Source: Channa striata (taxonomy: Eukaryota; Chordata; Actinopteri; Anabantiformes; Channidae). Taken from it: DNA of 64,000 bases. The stretch lies in the NCBI GenBank assembly GCA_033026295.1, contig CM065172.1, positions 15,991,165-16,055,164 of the forward strand, given 5' to 3'. Position numbers and translations under genes: made by a program. The notes below the pieces were generated by a model. It did no database searches and was not told the origin of the DNA. It was given only the letters and a program-made list of their open reading frames with translations. How positions within the stretch are numbered: the first letter of the stretch is position 1; every line of letters starts with the position of its first letter. This document shows, piece by piece, positions 42,067-51,345 of the stretch.

Positions 42067-42717
42067 GCAGATTTTTTTTTTGTTTCAATATATATTCGAA
42101 TATAACCAAGCAGGCAATAAATCAATGAGATGTTGCATAAAATGTCCCCCACCCCACCCCCGTGACGGGTCAGTAGACAGAAGATAAATTTGCATAAATT
42201 GGAGTGTTGCTTTTGGAGATTTTTCTCAGATTACGGGCCCACTTGTCGAATGTGAGTTGCAGGCTGCGAGGCCAGGCCTACTTGTTGTTTCACAACAAAA
42301 GTCATCGTGTTGGAGAACAAAATTACAAGACAACTGTCTCCACGCTGTCCCACACTACTTACAGATTCTTTAAAAGCTGTAGTCTGAGAGTAGGAAAAAA
42401 AAAGTTCATCAGCCGATCCTCTTTGAAGAAGAAAAAAAAGTCTCTTCACTACAAGCAACTAATCTACAAAGATGCTGCGACTGATCACACACTCTACGTT
42501 GCTCTTTGTATCTCAGTTGACACGTGGATGGAGGATGGATGAGAGATGATTATATATGAGAATACTATTTGATGGATTATTCTTCTAATATGAATATAAT
42601 TGTTACCATTATTACTATAATCATAAACAGTATGGGAGGTGTGGATTATTCTCTGTTCGTCAGCCAGTCATTCGTGGAGAAAGGAGAGGGGTAGGGAAAA
42701 GTTTGCTGTGTGACAAC

Positions 42718-43788
42718 TCACATGAAAAACTCTGGTGATGAAGGGTTGTCACTGGTCGAGCCAGCCTCGCGGAAGCCGCTGTTGGCCCCTGACCCCGTCA
42801 GTTTCTCGCACTTGAGTTTGTAGGCGTCCCTCTCTCTCGCCAGCCGGCTGATCTCCGCCTTCAGCTGCTCCACCTGGTTCATCAGCTGCGTCTTCTCGTT
42901 CTCCAGCACGTGCTTCTGCTGCACCCGCTTGAACCGGCAGGACTGTGCGTAGCCCCGGTTCTTCAGGGTCCTCCGCTTCTGCTTGAGGCGGATCACTTCG
43001 TCCTTGGTGAAGCCCCGTAGGTGTCTGTTGAGCTCCCTCACCGACATGGACACCAGCTGCTCGTCGGAGAATCGGTCCTCCACGTTGAGCCCGGAGGTGT
43101 GGTGCGCCGCTGACTGGCTCAGGTGGCCGTGCGGATGGTGGTGATGATGGTGGCGGTGGTGATGGAGCGGCTGGTGGGACTCTGGGGAGACCGGGGACGG
43201 GCTGTCGGGGTCCTGGCTGTGGTGGTGGTGGTGCTGGCTGTGTGGGTGGTTGTGTCCGCTCGGGTGCCCGGACAGCTCCTCTGCGTGGTGCGGGATGCCC
43301 CCCGCGTACGGGTGGTGGTGCTGCTGCCCGTGGCCGTGGTGGCTGTGGTGGTGATGTGGGCCCCTGTAGCCCTCGAAAGCGCCTTGCTGCTGCAGCTGTT
43401 GTTGGACGTGCGGAGGCGGAGGGTGTCCGTGAGCCGTGGCTCCAATCAGGGCCTCCACCGCGTCCTCCGGGGTCAGGCTTAGCGTCTGCGGGTCTATCTG
43501 CTGATGGTACCCGCTGTTCGGCATCCAGTACAGCTCCTCAAGGTGGTTTTTCTGCTCCGTGGGACTGAAGCTGGGCGAAGAGGGCACCGAGCTGCAGGGT
43601 GTGCTGATGGGGGTGGAGGACACGGAGCCCTGGGGTTGGAGACGATTACAGTGACGCACGCCGTTGCGCTCCAGCCCGGCCAGGCCTTCCTTCTTCACGT
43701 CAAACTTCATCAGGTCAAAATCATTGACATATTCCAGAGCCAGAGGGCTGCTGGGTAGCTCCGGGCCCATACTCAGCTCTGCACTCAT
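42718..43788 (-). CDS. mafb: Large-Maf bZIP transcription factor MafB, single exon
   Basis: This 356-residue protein binds Maf recognition elements in DNA and acts in the nucleus; MafB controls hindbrain segmentation, macrophage and podocyte differentiation (family knowledge). Visible parts: the N-terminal transactivation domain (about 1-115) with EYVNDFDLMKF at 19-29, the sumoylation-type site VKKE at 31-34, and the phospho-region SSTPISTPCSSVPSSPSFSP at 57-76. A His-rich linker spans about 120-230, with runs of up to six His. The extended homology region (about 237-260) contains RELNRHLRGFTKDE. The Maf-type basic region has NRGYAQSCRFKR at 277-288. Zipper positions are L295, L302, L309, L316, Y323 and L330. 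The C-terminus FREAGSTSDNPSSPEFFM is MafB-type. Length is near the family norm of about 320-360, and there is no intron, as usual for mafb. The start at 43788 was chosen because MSAELSMGPELP matches the family N-terminus and has A at -3. mafba versus mafbb is unresolved. Confidence 0.97.
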   Translation of the reverse strand: MSAELSMGPELPSSPLALEYVNDFDLMKFDVKKEGLAGLERNGVRHCNRLQPQGSVSSTPISTPCSSVPSSPSFSPTEQKNHLEELYWMPNSGYHQQIDPQTLSLTPEDAVEALIGATAHGHPPPPHVQQQLQQQGAFEGYRGPHHHHSHHGHGQQHHHPYAGGIPHHAEELSGHPSGHNHPHSQHHHHHSQDPDSPSPVSPESHQPLHHHRHHHHHHPHGHLSQSAAHHTSGLNVEDRFSDEQLVSMSVRELNRHLRGFTKDEVIRLKQKRRTLKNRGYAQSCRFKRVQQKHVLENEKTQLMNQVEQLKAEISRLARERDAYKLKCEKLTGSGANSGFREAGSTSDNPSSPEFFM

Positions 43789-44398
43789 GTTGCTGTCGCG
43801 ACTCTTTTGCAGATATGCAAAGGTGCTTGCGAGCGTTGCAAAAACTGACTTATTAATCAGCGTCTCTTCTCCCCTTTCTTGTTTCATGCAATAGTTCTTT
43901 TGGCTCCTCCACCGCTGTGCGCTGACTTGCTGTAGCATGAAACACCGTGTGATTGGTGGAAAAGGGAAAAGGAAAAAAGTAATGGAGGAAAACTTTCAAA
44001 CTAATGTCCTGCACACGGTTTGCGTCATGTAGCCTACTTCTGCTGGAATAATCTGGCAGACAGACCAGACAGGAGGTAGAAAGCGATGCGTCTCAGTGCA
44101 AAAGTAAGACCTCAGTCCCTTCAGTAGAAGTGTAATCGCAAAAAAAAAAAAAAAAAAAAAATACACATAAATAATAATAATAAAAGCAATACCACGTTTG
44201 TTCGCTGAGACGGGCGCCAGTCCTCGTTGCAACTTCTTGCTTGTAAGTCCCTTTTTTTCTCCAGGAAAATGAAAGGAGCAAAGCAGCGGGGTAAATAGGG
44301 CGTCTGATTTTCGCTGAGAAGCAGCTTTTCCAGCTCTGCACCGCAGAGATTTAAAGGCTCGCCTCTCTCGCTCTCTCTCCCTCTCTGATATCCAGCAG
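43789..44398 (-). other. mafb: Probable 5' UTR of mafb
   Basis: This is the stretch between the predicted transcription start (about 30 bases downstream of the TATA box) and the chosen ATG. It contains a 22-base A run on the plus strand (U run in the transcript), a small uORF at 43996-44028 (ATG at 44028, ten codons, T at -3) and two in-frame upstream ATGs at 43938 and 43887. Both in-frame ATGs have T at -3, so they look weak. The 5' end is inferred from the TATA position only, and splicing within the UTR cannot be excluded. Confidence 0.6.
44140..44161. repeat. A22 homopolymer (U run in mafb 5' UTR)
   Basis: Twenty-two consecutive A on the plus strand, within the predicted mafb 5' UTR. It is likely length-variable. 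Confidence 0.95.
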
Positions 44399-44424
44399 AC
44401 TGCGCTCGGAGCCCGGCGCTTTAT

Positions 44425-44431
44425 CCTTATA
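44425..44431 (-). promoter_or_regulatory. mafb: TATA box of mafb
   Basis: On the minus strand the bases read CTATAAGG, a near-consensus TATA box, about 640 bases upstream of the mafb ATG and inside the CpG-rich island. Transcription would start near 44398. It is flanked upstream by a CRE-like site and an inverted CCAAT box, which is a sensible core promoter order. Confidence 0.7.
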
Positions 44432-44439
44432 GCGCACCG

Positions 44440-44447
44440 TGACGTCG
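44440..44447 (-). promoter_or_regulatory. CRE-like site at mafb promoter
   Basis: TGACGTCG on the plus strand is one base from the palindromic CRE TGACGTCA. It lies about 10 bases upstream of the TATA box relative to mafb. The large-Maf CRE-type recognition element has the same TGACGTC core, so CREB/ATF or Maf autoregulation are both possible. The flanking TGC/GCA expected of a full Maf site is not present. Confidence 0.4.
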
Positions 44448-44480
44448 AGCTGAAAGGCAGGATCCGGAGCGTCGAGTTCT

Positions 44481-44485
44481 CCAAT
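44481..44485 (-). promoter_or_regulatory. CCAAT box (inverted relative to mafb)
   Basis: CCAAT reads on the plus strand, which is ATTGG in the direction of mafb transcription, about 50 bases upstream of the TATA box. This is a common NF-Y position. Confidence 0.45.
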
Positions 44486-45510
44486 GGGAGCGGGACTGTG
44501 CCTCCAAAAGAGAGAAAGAAAAGGAGGAGGAGAAGCTAGAAGAGGAGGGTCCAGCACTGACAGTCAGCTGACCAACACCCCTAAAAGCAGAAGGTGGCAA
44601 GAAAGTGGAGGAGGCGACGGAGAAATGCCTTCGCTTCAACGGACACCGTTCGCAGCTCCGGCGTCTCACGCGTCTCCCGGTCTGAGCCCCGTGGTCTCGC
44701 TGGGAAGCACATCACTGCCTCAGTGCACCTACAAATGGGAGCGAACGTTGAACGCCCCTTTGTAAAGTGGAAAAGAGTAACAGCGGTTTCCCCATGAACT
44801 TCGTATTCATTTCCAGAAGAGGAGTGTGGTTATAGCAGAAGAAACAAAGAGTTTGGTGACATCTGATTTATCTGATTTATTAGCTGATCTGTTTAAGCGA
44901 TGCATTAACACTCCATCAGTTTGTCGGATTGGACTCAGTCGGTATTTGTTGCTCTTCTAAATCCACGCATGTCTGAAAGATAAATCAGTCACAAGTACAA
45001 AGTGTTATTGTCCAGCCAGGGCCACACAGTGATAGTTTGTAGCAGTTTATGAAAATGGAACAGTGTTTAAAAGTTAAATCTCCTGACAAACAAGCCAGAT
45101 AATCTGTTGTTGTTCCGCTCCTGCAGCTGCACACACACTTGGCGTCCACACACACACATTTCGGACTATATGTTAAATCACAATAGAGGCTCGTCTTAAA
45201 ACCATACACCTATAGTTATTGCTACAACTTATGTTTGTGATCCTCAGTACTTTGGTGACCTTGGTGCACTGAAATTATATTAGTAAAAAAAAATTCTATC
45301 TGTGGCGCCACTACAGCTCTTCGCGTGCGCCTGTGTTATAATCATTTCAGCTCCGTGTATTTCTCTTTTGTAAAAGTGAAGTTGACTTCGTTGAGAGTCT
45401 GTTATTACTCCCAGATTCCCACATCAGGCTCCTCTTGGCTCGGACAGTTGGTTTTAGAGCGGCAGCATCACCGCAGGGATTCGGCAGAAAACAGGCTCAA
45501 GGCCGCCCCT

Positions 45511-45519
45511 GCGTGGGCA
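45511..45519 (+). promoter_or_regulatory. Egr/Krox20-like site upstream of mafb
   Basis: GCGTGGGCA matches the Egr-family consensus GCGTGGGCG at 8 of 9 bases, about 1.1 kb upstream of the predicted start of transcription. Krox20 (Egr2) and MafB act in the same hindbrain segments, so the word is of interest, but a chance match in GC-rich DNA is possible. Confidence 0.3.
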
Positions 45520-45787
45520 ACGCACGCACCGACAAAGCTGCCGTGAAGCTTCTCTCATGGATTTCCTTTTATTTTGCACTTGATTTTTTTTTTTTTTTTT
45601 TATCTCGGCGTTAACTACTCGTTTTAAAAGGTCACGTCCTGCATTTATGACCGACAACAATTAATCTTTGTCATTTGCGTCTCATAAACGCACAGCGTCA
45701 CACGTTTAACAGTCTGACTAACAGTTAGTTTGGCCAAAAAAACAGGATCAGACCCCGCAGAGTGTGTGTGCGTGCACCGCGGAGCTG

Positions 45788-45812
45788 CTGTGTGTGTGTG
45801 TGTGTGTGTGTG
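45788..45812. repeat. (TG)n microsatellite
   Basis: Perfect TG run of about 25 bases, 1.4 kb upstream of the mafb promoter. Confidence 0.93.
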
Positions 45813-45889
45813 CTTTAATCGTGCGTGAGTGTGAGCACATGTCTCATTTCCCTGCAAAAGGAAACTGCTTGTAAATGAGTCGATTTCAA

Positions 45890-46140
45890 GGATCGATTAG
45901 GATTATCATTTCCTTTCCACCTTATATCCACGGTTGAGTACAGCCGCGACCAGAGCCTATTGATCAGGCTGAATGTAAGTGGAGGCTGCCAAAGATGAGA
46001 TCCGATAATGAAGGCCTTATTTGTTTGTCTAAATTCCTAATTAGTTTGAGCTGTGCAGCGATGTATCAACTAATGAACTCTTAATCCTGCTCACGTCATA
46101 AATCATAACCCATAGCCTTACTGTCCTAATTTAGTGCAGA
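45890..46140. promoter_or_regulatory. Candidate conserved non-coding element, proximal upstream
   Basis: Complex sequence without repeats. It includes CCTAATTAG near 46037, TATTGATCAGG near 45959, GATAATGAAGG near 46003 and CGTCATAAATCATAA near 46095. The texture and the position 1.5 kb upstream of the promoter suggest an enhancer. Conservation is untested. Confidence 0.4.
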
Positions 46141-46749
46141 CTATTGACGCTTTTTGAACAATTTAAGCACATTTCTGAACACAGCTGTAAATGCAGCATA
46201 AATTACAAAACATGGAGCGATGGAAGCATATATATAATTCTAGATATTTTCTATTTACATTTACAAAGATAACATAAAGGAGCTATGAAACATTTTAGGA
46301 AAAAATAAATCTCTTTAAAAAGGGCATCTTTCTTTAAGTGAAAATGACATATTCCTCTTCTTATTATTCTTCTTATTATTAAATGATATTTACATGTATT
46401 ACAAATATATTGTTATAATTGGCAAATTTTGATAAATTTTAAAGCCAGTCTGAACTGCATACATTCAATGTGATTTTTTAGCATTTATCGAATACACACT
46501 CTTAACTTTTTCTTTTACACAGCGCCCGGACATCACCTATTAATGAGACACTCAAATACAAATTTAAGCCAAATTCCTGTCTCATGCAAAGTCAAAAAGC
46601 GCGCAGGTAACGTCGTCCGTTTTAAAATTTCCTCAGCCTGCCCGATGAGCTTTTCAGTTCCCAGCTCCAACTTCCAAAATGCCCAGAGCGAGTCGTGCCG
46701 AGCGGAGTCGAGCCGAGCTGCTCTAAAACCTCCTCCCCATCGAGGCCGA

Positions 46750-46960
46750 CCCGGCGGCAGCCCCATTAGGTCGTAATGCTCTCTAATATAGCCCGAGTCC
46801 AGCGTCTAATAGATCCAGGCAGGCCGGCCGGCGGCTTTCCCCCTTCAGTAATAACGGGCTGTAATGGAGAGACGAGATGTAAAAAAGCGTCCATGTCAGC
46901 AGCATATCGGTGGTTAATGATCTATTAAGTGATCCATGTGCTTATGGACAGCGAAAAAAA
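46750..46960. promoter_or_regulatory. Candidate conserved non-coding element, upstream
   Basis: Complex block with many ATTAG/TAAT cores (CCATTAGG, CGTAATGC, TCTAATAT, TCTAATAG, GTAATAA, TGTAATGG), a Maf half-site GTCAGCA near 46896 and paired HNF1-type half-sites GTTAAT ... ATTAAG at about 46913-46928. Conservation is untested. Confidence 0.42.
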
Positions 46961-49244
46961 GTGTTGATGCTTGCTTATTCGCCCCTAATGAGAGTCCCAT
47001 CCTACGGATTTTCGGAATGAATAACAGAAATAAAATCACCTTTAAAATGTTGCATTTAACGGTTGACGCGTGGAGGCTGCAGAGGCTGCGCAGCTTCCCG
47101 CCGCTCACATCTCACACCTGCAGCAGGCCCGCCGGTGTCACACAGGAGGCCCGTGGTCTGCATGAGGACACACGGTTCCCCTCACGAACCCGGATTTCCA
47201 CTCTGCTCCGGGACCCGTCCATGCATGTGCACCTGCGCTCCGGAAGGCTGAGCCGCGCAGCCAAGGCCCGTCAGATGTGGGTGAACTCAAAAAAAACCCT
47301 CGCCTGTCTTGGAGGATACAATGACCACAAGGAATACTTTTAAAAAAATATATATACAGATATTATCCAGAATGAGACACTGTGTCTCAGTCTGAGTCAA
47401 AGTGGTTTGATTAAGTCGTGTTTTGGACGTTTGCCGTGCGTAATGATTAACTGGAACGGCTCCTCCGAGCAACACTGGGGATGCTGCAGAACAAAACAGG
47501 AGGAATCCGAGCTGGAAGGCCGCTGACAGGGACAGTGAGGGATGGAGATGGACACACTCGGCTTTCGGAAGTGCCGCTTTCATGCGCTTTGACGCAGAGG
47601 GGAGACGAGAGAAGCGCTTCAACCGCTAAAAAGTTTTACTCGGCCGCTGTCAAATACAGTAACGACTGATTTTAAACGCAAGTCGAGTAACCTTTTCACA
47701 TTAAGAGCTAATAAATCTCAATGTTCATGTTTTTTTTCCCTATAAAGATGCCGAATGCGTTTTGTTGCAGCTGAAGTTATGGAGTTTGAGAATAAATCAT
47801 CGAGAGAGATTCAGTGATCTAACTTTGTTCTGTTCTTATTAATAGACTCAACGGAGAAGAGGTTTAATTACAGCATATTTAAACTTATTTAAAATGTGTG
47901 TTAACTTTTCTAAATTGTGTTTCAGCATTATAACTGTACAATCAGTTCCCCCTACCCTGGATCACAGTGCGTGAACAGGTGTTTCCATTCATTTATCAAA
48001 AAATAATGGCGTTACGATTATGACTGAGTCGACGTGTTAAACCTTTGCTTGTCTTTAACATCTCAGCTTTCTTGCTCCTGCAGTGGCCGCGTGTGCATCA
48101 CTCAGACACTCTTGTTTACTGCAGCCTGATCGATTATGTCTGTGAAAAACATGTATTATTAAGACGTGTCGTCTGTGTAAAACAGTCCAGCCCCTGAAGA
48201 TCCTCATCAGGAATAAGTGACTGAGGAGCCCTTCAGGAAAACAAGAGGTGAGATAAGTGCAGATTCTCATTTGTATGAAAAGAAAAAAAAAAGGCATCGA
48301 TTTAACAGTGAAAGTCAAAGGTTTATCTTGCCCATGCACAGGACCTGCTTTTGACAGTCGTTCCTCTGCAGCAGCGTTATCTCAGCTGTTACACTCCCAC
48401 TTATTGCCCGGCGTGAAGGTAGTTGCTTTAGCAGAGAAAATTAGGGCTTATTTCTTGTGACAGGGCGCCTCTGGTGGCGCATTTACTCATTGCTAATAGT
48501 TTGATGTGTATCATCAGTGACGTGCAGTCTTTTTTTTATTTTTTTATTTTTTGGCACTAACCCCACGCAGACAGCTCCAGCTCCAGAAGCGAAGTTATTT
48601 AGTGTTTTTTGAAATGACAGTGAGACAGTGAGAGGACATAAAAATATGATGGTGAGGCCAAGGTATAATTGTAGGCCTTTTCTGAGATTAGATGTCTGTG
48701 ATTGACATGTTGTAAATATAACAACAAATAAATGTCAGTTGGCACTGTAGTGGCTTAATCCCAGAAGAAAAAAACTATAAATCTGCCTTTTGCTTTGGTC
48801 ATTTCATTAATGTAAATTGCAATGGTATGTACAATAGTTTGGCTTCCCTCCAGCTGGCTCCTCGCTGAGGCTGATGCGTAACATGGGGTTTTATCATAAA
48901 CTGGAGCTGCGTGACCACAGAGTGTGTGCACTGCCACAAGCACCAAATATCAGTGCAGCCGTAGTATAATCAAAGTCCATATTCTCCGGACGTGACCACA
49001 ATATACATCTATATTTTCTAGATACTGTAATTCTAAAGAAACAAGCACATAACTATGTTCTTGTGATGCATTAAATCTGCTACAGAAGTGGGATCAGCTG
49101 TAATCAGTGGTAGCAAGGGCTTCTTCAAAAATATTCACTTCATGTTATCCGTAAAATTGACAGATAATAACTGGCCTTTTCTTTGCCTTTGCTCAATGAC
49201 AAAGTGTCTGACACTAACATGTCAGTGCAGAGGAGCTTCCTTTG
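46961..49244. other. Non-coding, no gene seen
   Basis: A GC-rich, CpG-containing patch at about 47060-47260 is followed by AT-rich sequence. T-rich tracts lie near 48530-48550. Open frames here lack domain signatures. The GC-rich patch could be an unannotated promoter or a shore of the mafb island; I see no exon. Confidence 0.55.
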
Positions 49245-49325
49245 TTCTTCATGGACTCTAATCCTCTGCATATGGAGCCGTTAGACCATATCTCTGGCTT
49301 TTATTAAATTTAATTCCAGAAACCA
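49245..49325. promoter_or_regulatory. Candidate short conserved non-coding element
   Basis: Compact complex sequence with CTCTAATCC (Otx-type TAATCC) and a TAAATTTAATTCC word. Inference from texture only. Confidence 0.25.
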
Positions 49326-50662
49326 TTCTGGAAAGTATGTGTCATCTACAGTCAAGTATAGACAGCAGCAACGTGTTATTAGGCTAAGAGTAAAGAAAGG
49401 GTTTTCTAAAGCCTCAAATGGCTGTGTAATATCAGAGGGTGTTTGTGTTGTAAAGTATAAATGTTTATAGTCATATTTAATTTGACGTCATTTGTGAAAG
49501 CCAGAAAGGGTCTCCCGTAGCAGCTCGCAGACCCCATGTCAGTTTTGTGGGAGTATGTGGGAGTGTGGGGGCGTGATGGATCTGGAGGTGGCTCTCCTCT
49601 CCTCTCCTCTTAATTTTCTCCCCTTGTTTTTCAAACTTGTTGTCATTTACTGTGGAACTGAAGATGTTGCTTTTATCAAACATTTCTCCTCTTCACTCGT
49701 CTTTTTTCCCCTTTTTTTCATCCTCTCTCCTCTTCTGTCCACCCATCGTCGCTGAGTGACCTCCTTGCCTCTCGGCTCACTCACCCCTCTCCTCTGGCCC
49801 TGGACCTGCCCACCCTGGGTCATTTATCATGGACCAGGAGGGGAGCCCCCGGGCCTGCAGGCCCCTGTCAGCCCCTGCAATCCCCTCTTTGTGGCTCCCA
49901 GCAAACAAGTGTCGGATCAGCAAAAGTCTATTAAAGCCTGGTGGGCCTTTCTCAGCCAATTGGGTTCGGGTCACTGAGCTGCTCTCCTTGCTGCTCCGAG
50001 AGCTCTTTGTGTTGCCGCCGTTCGCTGACACAGATCCCCACAAGATTAATGATTTTTAGCAGCCATTTGGGTCTCATTCGCAGGGTCCTTCTCACTTTCT
50101 CTCTCTTCGCTTCTTCTTTTCCTCTTTCTCCACTCGGTCTGTCCTGTTTTTTTCCTTAACCTATTTCTTCAGCTACTCTCAATCCACCTTCTGATTTCTT
50201 GCGTTTCGCATTCTGCTTTACTACTTTCCTCATCCTCCCTTTTTACTGCTAACCCAGTCAGTGTGGATTGTTTTGGTCTTGAGTTTGTTAGATTATTATC
50301 CATACACGTGTGGAACCACCACGAACGTCCATGAATGTTCCCATATTTATCTCGCAGTTGTCCCTCTATTACATTTTAAACGGAGACCATGAACTGCTGT
50401 TGCAGAATATGTTGTGTCTTATGCTGTTTTGTTGTTTTTGAGAGATGGCCTCCTGTCTCATAAATCCAAGGGATATTAAGAAATTCACATTACAATCAGC
50501 TTCCCCGCAGTGTGCCTCAAGAGGCTAAGAGTAATTCGAAGTCTTCAAGCCACTTCCACGATTTCTACCTTGCCATGTTCTCAGTGTTGTTTCCAGTAAT
50601 TACTGCAAGTTAAGTGCTCGTCCCGGAGCCCGGTGGAGGCAGCTCTATCTCTCACCTGGGAC

Positions 50663-50673
50663 ATGACTCAGCA
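50663..50673 (+). promoter_or_regulatory. NF-E2 / half-MARE site ATGACTCAGCA
   Basis: ATGACTCAGCA is a perfect match to the NF-E2/antioxidant-type element (AP-1 core plus GCA flank). Small-Maf/CNC dimers bind it and large Mafs bind related half-sites. It lies about 6.2 kb upstream of the mafb promoter. Confidence 0.4.
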
Positions 50674-51224
50674 CAGTTCAGGTCATCCGTCCATTTCCCT
50701 GACCACTGGACCACACCCCGACCTACTTCAAAGCCACAGGACAAGCACTATTTATGAAGGACTCATGTTCACTTACATCATCTAATGTAATGGTAGTTTT
50801 ATTTACTGGCTGTAAGTTTTTTTTCTAGAGACGTCGCCTCACACAGACACATTTATTCATTTGACCTCCATAAATACATGTTGTTTTTATTCTTTATGTT
50901 AACTTTCTTCTTATTATAGAAATTCCTCTTTTTTCATCTGCCCTGCATCTCGATAAGGAGACTTAAACAAGATGAAATGTTTGTTTTGGACAGACAGCAA
51001 CTTTAGACAAACCCACCTGATTTAAGTAATTCAGACCTCACTTTAGCATCAGCTGGAGTTTGGAATATAATGTACAAAAAGAAGCGAAACATTTTCAGGG
51101 CCGGTATATGTGCTGTATACTGTATGGAAATGTGAGTAATGTTTGAGATATATTTCAAAGACTGTAAACAAGATGACATTTAGGATGTGAACATAATAAA
51201 ATTCTAGACTTTTGGACGTTACTG

Positions 51225-51345
51225 AATCTTAAACCTGCAATAGCTGACATTTGTGGCCACTTGGGGGCAGTAAAACAAGTTGTGGGCACATTTTTAACTG
51301 AAACAGCAAATATTTTAGCAAACAGTTGCTTAATAACAACAAAGC
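51225..51345 (+). repeat. Dispersed repeat fragment with CTCF-like word
   Basis: AAACCTGCAATAGCTGACAT ... GGCCACTTGGGGGCAGTAAA ... TTTTTAACTGAAACAGCAAA resembles a fish interspersed repeat I have seen often, but boundaries and family are uncertain. The internal TGGCCACTTGGGGGCAGTA at 51254-51272 is similar to the CTCF core. Confidence 0.4.

Larger units (their letters stand above)
40676..42717 (-). other. mafb: Probable 3' UTR of mafb
   Basis: About 2 kb of AT-rich, mostly non-repetitive sequence follows the mafb stop codon, with no supported ORF. By eye I found no AATAAA in the transcript sense, but two ATTAAA signals (42061-42066 and 40696-40701). The distal one is followed by a U-rich stretch, so the UTR may run to about 40676. 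A Pumilio-type site lies at 41866-41873. Long AU-rich 3' UTRs are typical of short-lived transcription factor mRNAs. The extent is inferred. Confidence 0.5.
42720..44760. other. CpG-rich island over mafb
   Basis: Base composition changes visibly from the AT-leaning surroundings to GC-rich sequence with frequent CG dinucleotides across the mafb coding region, 5' UTR and promoter. Edges were judged by eye. CpG islands over developmental regulators are usual. Confidence 0.6.
44433..45889. other. Proximal upstream region of mafb
   Basis: GC-rich up to about 44760, then AT-leaning. It contains the palindrome GTCAGCTGAC at 44563-44572, an Egr/Krox20-like GCGTGGGCA at 45511-45519, a T run at 45584-45601 and a (TG)n run at 45788-45812. 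No coding exon was seen. Confidence 0.6.

Noticed and set aside
43123..43568. Long plus-strand and alternate-frame open frames opposite mafb
   Set aside because: They are shadows of the His-rich linker: CAC/CAT repeats read as GTG/ATG-rich or CCA/ACC frames. Low-complexity products with no family match.
42718..43788. Identification as c-maf or mafa instead of mafb
   Set aside because: RELNRHLRGFTKDE, KHVLENEKTQL and FREAGSTSDNPSSPEFFM follow MafB; MafA and c-Maf have RELNRQLRG and different zipper and C-terminal sequence.
44093..44341. Possible 82-codon uORF in the mafb 5' UTR
   Set aside because: The first codon is GTG, not ATG, and the frame reads through the 22-base homopolymer.
43996..44484. 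162-codon minus-strand frame across the mafb 5' UTR and promoter
   Set aside because: It begins upstream of the TATA box and includes a Phe run encoded by the homopolymer. Only its last ten codons, from the ATG at 44028, could form a uORF.
48462..48483. CTCF-like GCGCCTCTGGTGGC word
   Set aside because: The CTGGTGG half fits, but the GCC half is out of register by one base relative to the CTCF consensus.
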